A stretch of DNA of 9,051 nt from Candidatus Jorgensenbacteria bacterium GWA1_54_12. GTDB taxonomy: Bacteria > Patescibacteriota > Minisyncoccia > UBA6257 > GWB1-50-10. The stretch is taken from positions 32,323-41,373 of the forward strand of contig MFKH01000010.1 in NCBI GenBank assembly GCA_001779505.1, read 5' to 3'. The notes below the pieces were generated by a model. It saw only the letters and a program-made list of their open reading frames with translations. It was not told the origin of the DNA and ran no database searches. Positions 5,583 to 9,051 of this stretch are shown in pieces. The position numbers and the translations under genes are program-made. Numbering within the stretch: the first letter of the stretch is position 1; every line of letters starts with the position of its first letter.

Positions 5583-7997
5583 ATGGCCGAAGAACCAATT
5601 CGCGAGATAACCGAGGAACTGCAGGAAGCGTATTTGGATTACGCGATGTCGGTCATCGTCGCGCGGGCGCTTCCCGACATCCGCGACGGCCTGAAGCCGG
5701 TCCAGCGGCGCATCCTATGGGCGATGTGGGACATGGGGCTCACGCCAAGTGCGAAGTTTGCAAAGTCCGCCCGCATCACCGGGGAAACCATGGGCAAGTA
5801 TCATCCTCACGGCAACACGGCAATCTATGATGCCATGGTGAGGATGGTGCAGGATTTTTCTCTGAGATACCCCCTGGTAAAGGGCCAAGGAAATTTTGGC
5901 TCACGCGACGGGGATAGTGCCGGGGCCGAACGTTACACGGAAGCGAAACTTAACTCTCTTGCCGAAGAGATGCTTCGTGACATTGAAAAGAACACCGTTG
6001 ACTGGCAATACAATTACGACAACACGCGAAAAGAGCCGACATACCTCCCCGCGGCTCTGCCGAATCTTTTGGTGAACGGAACCATGGGCATTGCGGTCGG
6101 TATGGCAACGTCCATTCCGCCGCACAACGTCAGTGAGGTTACGGACGCGCTCATCCACCTTGCCGACCACGAAGACGCAAGTGTGAAAGAAATCATGAAA
6201 TTCCTGCCCGGGCCGGACTTTCCGACCGGGTGCGTGATGTACGACCGTGGCGACATTGAGCGGGCATATGCAACCGGGCGCGGCGCGGTCACGGTGCGCG
6301 CGGCAGTCACGGTGGAAGAAGAGAGCATCGTCATCACCGAGATTCCGTATCAGGTAGTGAAGTCGGTTCTCATAACGAAGATTGCCGAACTGGTGCAAGA
6401 GAAAAAGCTTGAGGGCATTAAGGATATCCGTGACGAATCGGACCGCGATGGTATGCGGATTGCAATAGACCTGAAATCAGGAGCCGTTCCACAGCGCATC
6501 CTGAACTACTTGTTCAAGCACACCGAGCTCCAGAAAAAGTTTTATTTCAACATGGTGGCGCTGAAAGACGGCCTCCAGCCGAGCATTGTGTCGCTGAAAG
6601 ACATCTTGTCTGCGTTTCTCGCGCATCGCGAAAACGTCGTTCGCCGCCGCACAGAGTTTGACCTTGGCAAAGCGAAAGAGCGTGCGCATATCCTGGAAGG
6701 GCTCGTCAAAGCGCTTCTCGACATTGACGCGGTTATCGCGACGATAAAGAAATCCGATGACCGCGCCGACGCGCACAAGAACCTGGTCAAAAAGTTCGCG
6801 CTCACGCCGGTGCAGGCAGATGCGATTTTGGAAATGCGTCTGCAGACTCTTGCCTCGCTTGAGCGCCAGAAGATAGAAGATGAATTGAAGGAAAAGAAAA
6901 AACTCATCAAAGGGTTAGAAGCGATTTTGAAGAGCCGCGCGGGAATTATAAGCGTTTTGAAAGAAGAACTTATTGCCCTTAAGGAGAAGTACGGCGACCC
7001 GCGCCGCACGAGCATAACCGGAGAGATACTCGGCGAATTTAAGGAAGAGGATTTCGTGCAGGCGGAAGAAACAGTTATTCTTTTGACGAAAGACGGTTAC
7101 GTGAAGCGCATGCCGCCGGGAAGCTTCCGAACGCAGGGGCGCGGCGGGCGAGGACTCCGGGCGGGGGCTTTGAAGGAAGATGATGCGGTGGAACAGCTCT
7201 TCGTTGCCAACACGCACGACGATCTTCTCTTCTTCTCGCATGGCGGAAAGATTTTCCGCACACGCGCATACGAAGTTCCTGCTTCAAGCCGCACGGCAAA
7301 AGGCAAGCTCGTGCAGTCGTTCCTTGAAATTCCGACGGAGGAGCGGATTACGGCCGTCGTTGCCGTCCCGCAAGGAACGAAGGCAGAAAGCGTTTACCTT
7401 ACCATGGTGACCGAGAAGGGCTCCATAAAGCGGAGCGCCCTGTCGCAGTTCGAGCACGTCCGGCGGGGCGGCATTGCGGCAATTACCCTGAAGCGCGGGG
7501 ATGCCCTGCGGTGGGTTCAGCTTTCCGACGGGCGCGGCGAGGTGATTTGTGCGACAAGCGGCGGGCGGGCAATTCGCTTCAAGGAAAGCGATGCCCGGCC
7601 GATGGGAAGAAATGCGGGCGGCGTGCAGGCGATGCGGCTGAAGGGCGATGACGTTATCGCCGGAGTTGGTATAATAAAGAAGAGCGAGGCGAAAGACGTG
7701 AATCTTCTCGTCGTCACCGAAAACGGATATGGAAAGCAAACGCCTTTGTCAAAGTACAAAATACAGCGGCGGGGCGGCAGCGGCATTCGCACGGCGCGAA
7801 CGACGAAGAAGACAGGTTCCGTTGCGGCGGCCGGACTCATCTGGCCCGAAACGGACGCGGTCATCGCGTTTTCGGCAAAGGGACAGGTCATTAAATTAAG
7901 CCCGAAAGACATTCGCGTCGCCGGGAGAGACACGCAGGGAGTGCGCCTCATGCGCCTTGAGAAGGGAGACAAGGCAGTTGACGCGACATGCATATAG
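5583..7997 (+). CDS. gyrA: DNA gyrase subunit A
   Basis: An 804-residue type IIA topoisomerase subunit; with GyrB it introduces negative supercoils by ATP-driven double-strand passage. The opening [20 protein letters not shown] and [17 protein letters not shown] are classic. The catalytic tyrosine is Y118 in AERYTEA. The quinolone region reads [13 protein letters not shown] (71-83), with Asn78 and Thr79 at E. coli Asp82 and Ser83, and Asp83 retained at Asp87. A coiled-coil tower and gate follow (about 350-475), then the beta-pinwheel C-terminal domain. That domain has a slightly altered GyrA box, QGRGGRG (518-524), and a second box-like QRRGGSG (728-734). The box supports gyrase rather than topoisomerase IV ParC. 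The frame extends upstream to 5547 inside the preceding gene; I chose the ATG at 5583 because it avoids the overlap and matches the family N-terminus. No Shine-Dalgarno site is evident. Confidence 0.96.
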   Translation: MAEEPIREITEELQEAYLDYAMSVIVARALPDIRDGLKPVQRRILWAMWDMGLTPSAKFAKSARITGETMGKYHPHGNTAIYDAMVRMVQDFSLRYPLVKGQGNFGSRDGDSAGAERYTEAKLNSLAEEMLRDIEKNTVDWQYNYDNTRKEPTYLPAALPNLLVNGTMGIAVGMATSIPPHNVSEVTDALIHLADHEDASVKEIMKFLPGPDFPTGCVMYDRGDIERAYATGRGAVTVRAAVTVEEESIVITEIPYQVVKSVLITKIAELVQEKKLEGIKDIRDESDRDGMRIAIDLKSGAVPQRILNYLFKHTELQKKFYFNMVALKDGLQPSIVSLKDILSAFLAHRENVVRRRTEFDLGKAKERAHILEGLVKALLDIDAVIATIKKSDDRADAHKNLVKKFALTPVQADAILEMRLQTLASLERQKIEDELKEKKKLIKGLEAILKSRAGIISVLKEELIALKEKYGDPRRTSITGEILGEFKEEDFVQAEETVILLTKDGYVKRMPPGSFRTQGRGGRGLRAGALKEDDAVEQLFVANTHDDLLFFSHGGKIFRTRAYEVPASSRTAKGKLVQSFLEIPTEERITAVVAVPQGTKAESVYLTMVTEKGSIKRSALSQFEHVRRGGIAAITLKRGDALRWVQLSDGRGEVICATSGGRAIRFKESDARPMGRNAGGVQAMRLKGDDVIAGVGIIKKSEAKDVNLLVVTENGYGKQTPLSKYKIQRRGGSGIRTARTTKKTGSVAAAGLIWPETDAVIAFSAKGQVIKLSPKDIRVAGRDTQGVRLMRLEKGDKAVDATCI

Positions 7998-8005
7998 AGC
8001 AGACC

Positions 8006-9051
8006 ATGGACACTAAAAAAATAACCATTATTATCGTCGCGATTCTGGGTGTCGGCGCGCTCATTGCAGGTTTTTTCGTGTACGGACTCTTTTTGCGCAA
8101 GCCCGAGACACCACCTGTAACGCTCACCATGTGGGCGCCGGAGCCAGAGAGTTATTACGCGGGCATGTTCACGCGTCTTAAGGAGGCGTATCCGTTCGTA
8201 ACGATGACATATCGCGCCTTTACTGATGCGGCGCAGTACGAGCGCGCGCTGTTGGACGCGCTTGCCGCCGGGCAAGGTCCCGATATCTTTACGGTTGCGA
8301 ACAATGACCTTCCCCGGAAACTCAACAAGCTCTTTCCGCTTCCGGCAACGATGTATACGGCGGAACGCCTGCAAGCGGAATTCCCCGATACGGTACTGCG
8401 CGATTTTACAAAAAACGGCACGATATACGCGCTCCCGCTGTACATTGACACGCTCGCCCTGGTTTATAATCGCGACCTTTTGAACGAAGAGGGTATCGCT
8501 ATCCCTCCCTCGACATGGGAGGAGGTGCAGGACATGGCGGGGGAACTCGCAAAATATGATGATAACGGCCTCGTGCGTGCCGGGATTGCCTTGGGCGGTT
8601 CGCACAACATAGCGCACATGAAAGAAATCATATCTGCCTTGATGTTCCAAAACGGGGCGGAGATGGTGAACGAAGGATACTCTGACGCAAAATTCGCCTC
8701 ACTGGAAGGAACTAACGCGTTTTCGTTTTATATGCAGTTCGCCCGTCCATCATCCGCCGCATATGCGTGGAACGACGCATTAGGTTTTTCACGGGATGTT
8801 TTTGCCGCCGGCCGGGCAGCTATGGTTATTGAAACCGCCGAAGGAAAGGAACTCATTGCGAGAAAATCACCGTTTTTGAACGCAGGCGTCGCCCCGCTCC
8901 CGCAGGTTGACGGGCAAAAGGCAACCTATGCGGTGTATCGCGGCCTTGCGGTTTCGCGCCAAAGCAAAAACTCCCGCACTGCATGGGGAGTAGTTCTCGC
9001 TTTTGCAACAAACCCCGCATATGCCGAAAGTTATCTCGAGGCAAGCGGCCG
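8006..9051 (+). CDS. Extracellular solute-binding protein, family 1 (probable sugar ABC transporter), 3' end outside the window
   Basis: An open frame of 348 codons runs off the right edge. A short basic start (MDTKK) and a hydrophobic helix at about 6-30 form a signal anchor or signal peptide. No cysteine follows, so there is no lipobox. The remainder matches family 1 (maltose/multiple-sugar type) binding proteins: TLTMWAPEPE (39-48) is the first strand, GQGPDIFTV (89-97) follows, YALPLYIDTLALVYNRDLL (141-159) with GIAIPPSTWEEV (163-174) is the most diagnostic block, then FAAGRAAMVIE (266-276) and AGVAPLPQ (293-300). About 60-100 residues are probably missing relative to typical length. It would capture a sugar or oligosaccharide outside the membrane for an ABC importer; the ligand cannot be told. 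The ATG lies eight bases after the gyrA stop, with weak ribosome-binding signals. Confidence 0.85.
   Translation, partial: MDTKKITIIIVAILGVGALIAGFFVYGLFLRKPETPPVTLTMWAPEPESYYAGMFTRLKEAYPFVTMTYRAFTDAAQYERALLDALAAGQGPDIFTVANNDLPRKLNKLFPLPATMYTAERLQAEFPDTVLRDFTKNGTIYALPLYIDTLALVYNRDLLNEEGIAIPPSTWEEVQDMAGELAKYDDNGLVRAGIALGGSHNIAHMKEIISALMFQNGAEMVNEGYSDAKFASLEGTNAFSFYMQFARPSSAAYAWNDALGFSRDVFAAGRAAMVIETAEGKELIARKSPFLNAGVAPLPQVDGQKATYAVYRGLAVSRQSKNSRTAWGVVLAFATNPAYAESYLEASG

Noticed and set aside
5901..6398. 165-codon minus-strand open frame inside gyrA
   Set aside because: It is fully antisense to the conserved GyrA core and shows no domain or start signal of its own.
7517..8650. 377-codon open frame on the minus strand
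   Set aside because: It lies opposite the end of gyrA and the solute-binding gene, both strongly coding. Its translation is rich in Arg, His and Cys with no recognisable domain, as expected for an antisense shadow.

Overview
The window is a densely packed bacterial chromosome segment with almost no gene-free space; the longest gap is about 60 bases. It looks like housekeeping DNA from a small-genome bacterium, most likely Patescibacteria (Candidate Phyla Radiation, Parcubacteria-like). That assignment is an inference. It rests on the overlapping and abutting genes, the weak or absent Shine-Dalgarno sites, a short four-domain S1 protein, a bact-PGI_C type sugar isomerase, a basic N-terminal extension on RNase J, and a zinc-motif-less metallo-beta-lactamase-fold protein upstream of gyrA. 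TGA is used as a stop (RNase J), so the UGA-as-glycine code of some CPR lineages does not apply.

Layout, left to right. (1) The 3' part of a bifunctional phosphoglucose/phosphomannose isomerase gene enters from the left edge and ends inside a tRNA-Leu(CAG) gene on the same strand. (2) Sixteen bases after the tRNA begins a ribonuclease J gene (rnj), whose stop overlaps the start of trpS by four bases (ATGA). (3) trpS converges on a minus-strand gene for a ribosomal protein S1-like protein; a perfect inverted repeat lies between them and contains the S1 stop codon. (4) The S1 gene is divergent from a plus-strand run: a 182-residue metallo-beta-lactamase-fold protein lacking the HxHxDH motif, a 125-residue single-pass membrane protein of unknown function, gyrA, and an extracellular solute-binding protein that runs off the right edge. 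The solute-binding gene has no stop inside the window but is clearly coding.

Functionally this is RNA processing (RNase J), translation (tRNA-Leu, TrpRS, S1), DNA topology (GyrA), sugar-phosphate metabolism and sugar binding. I see no phage, transposon, CRISPR array or defence cassette, and no obvious new multi-gene system. The most interesting signals are at junctions. The isomerase/tRNA overlap places the codon of the probable catalytic lysine in the tRNA D-loop. The S1/MBL gap holds a compact back-to-back promoter pair that predicts nearly leaderless mRNAs both ways. RNase J carries an Asp-to-Glu change in a metal-binding motif.
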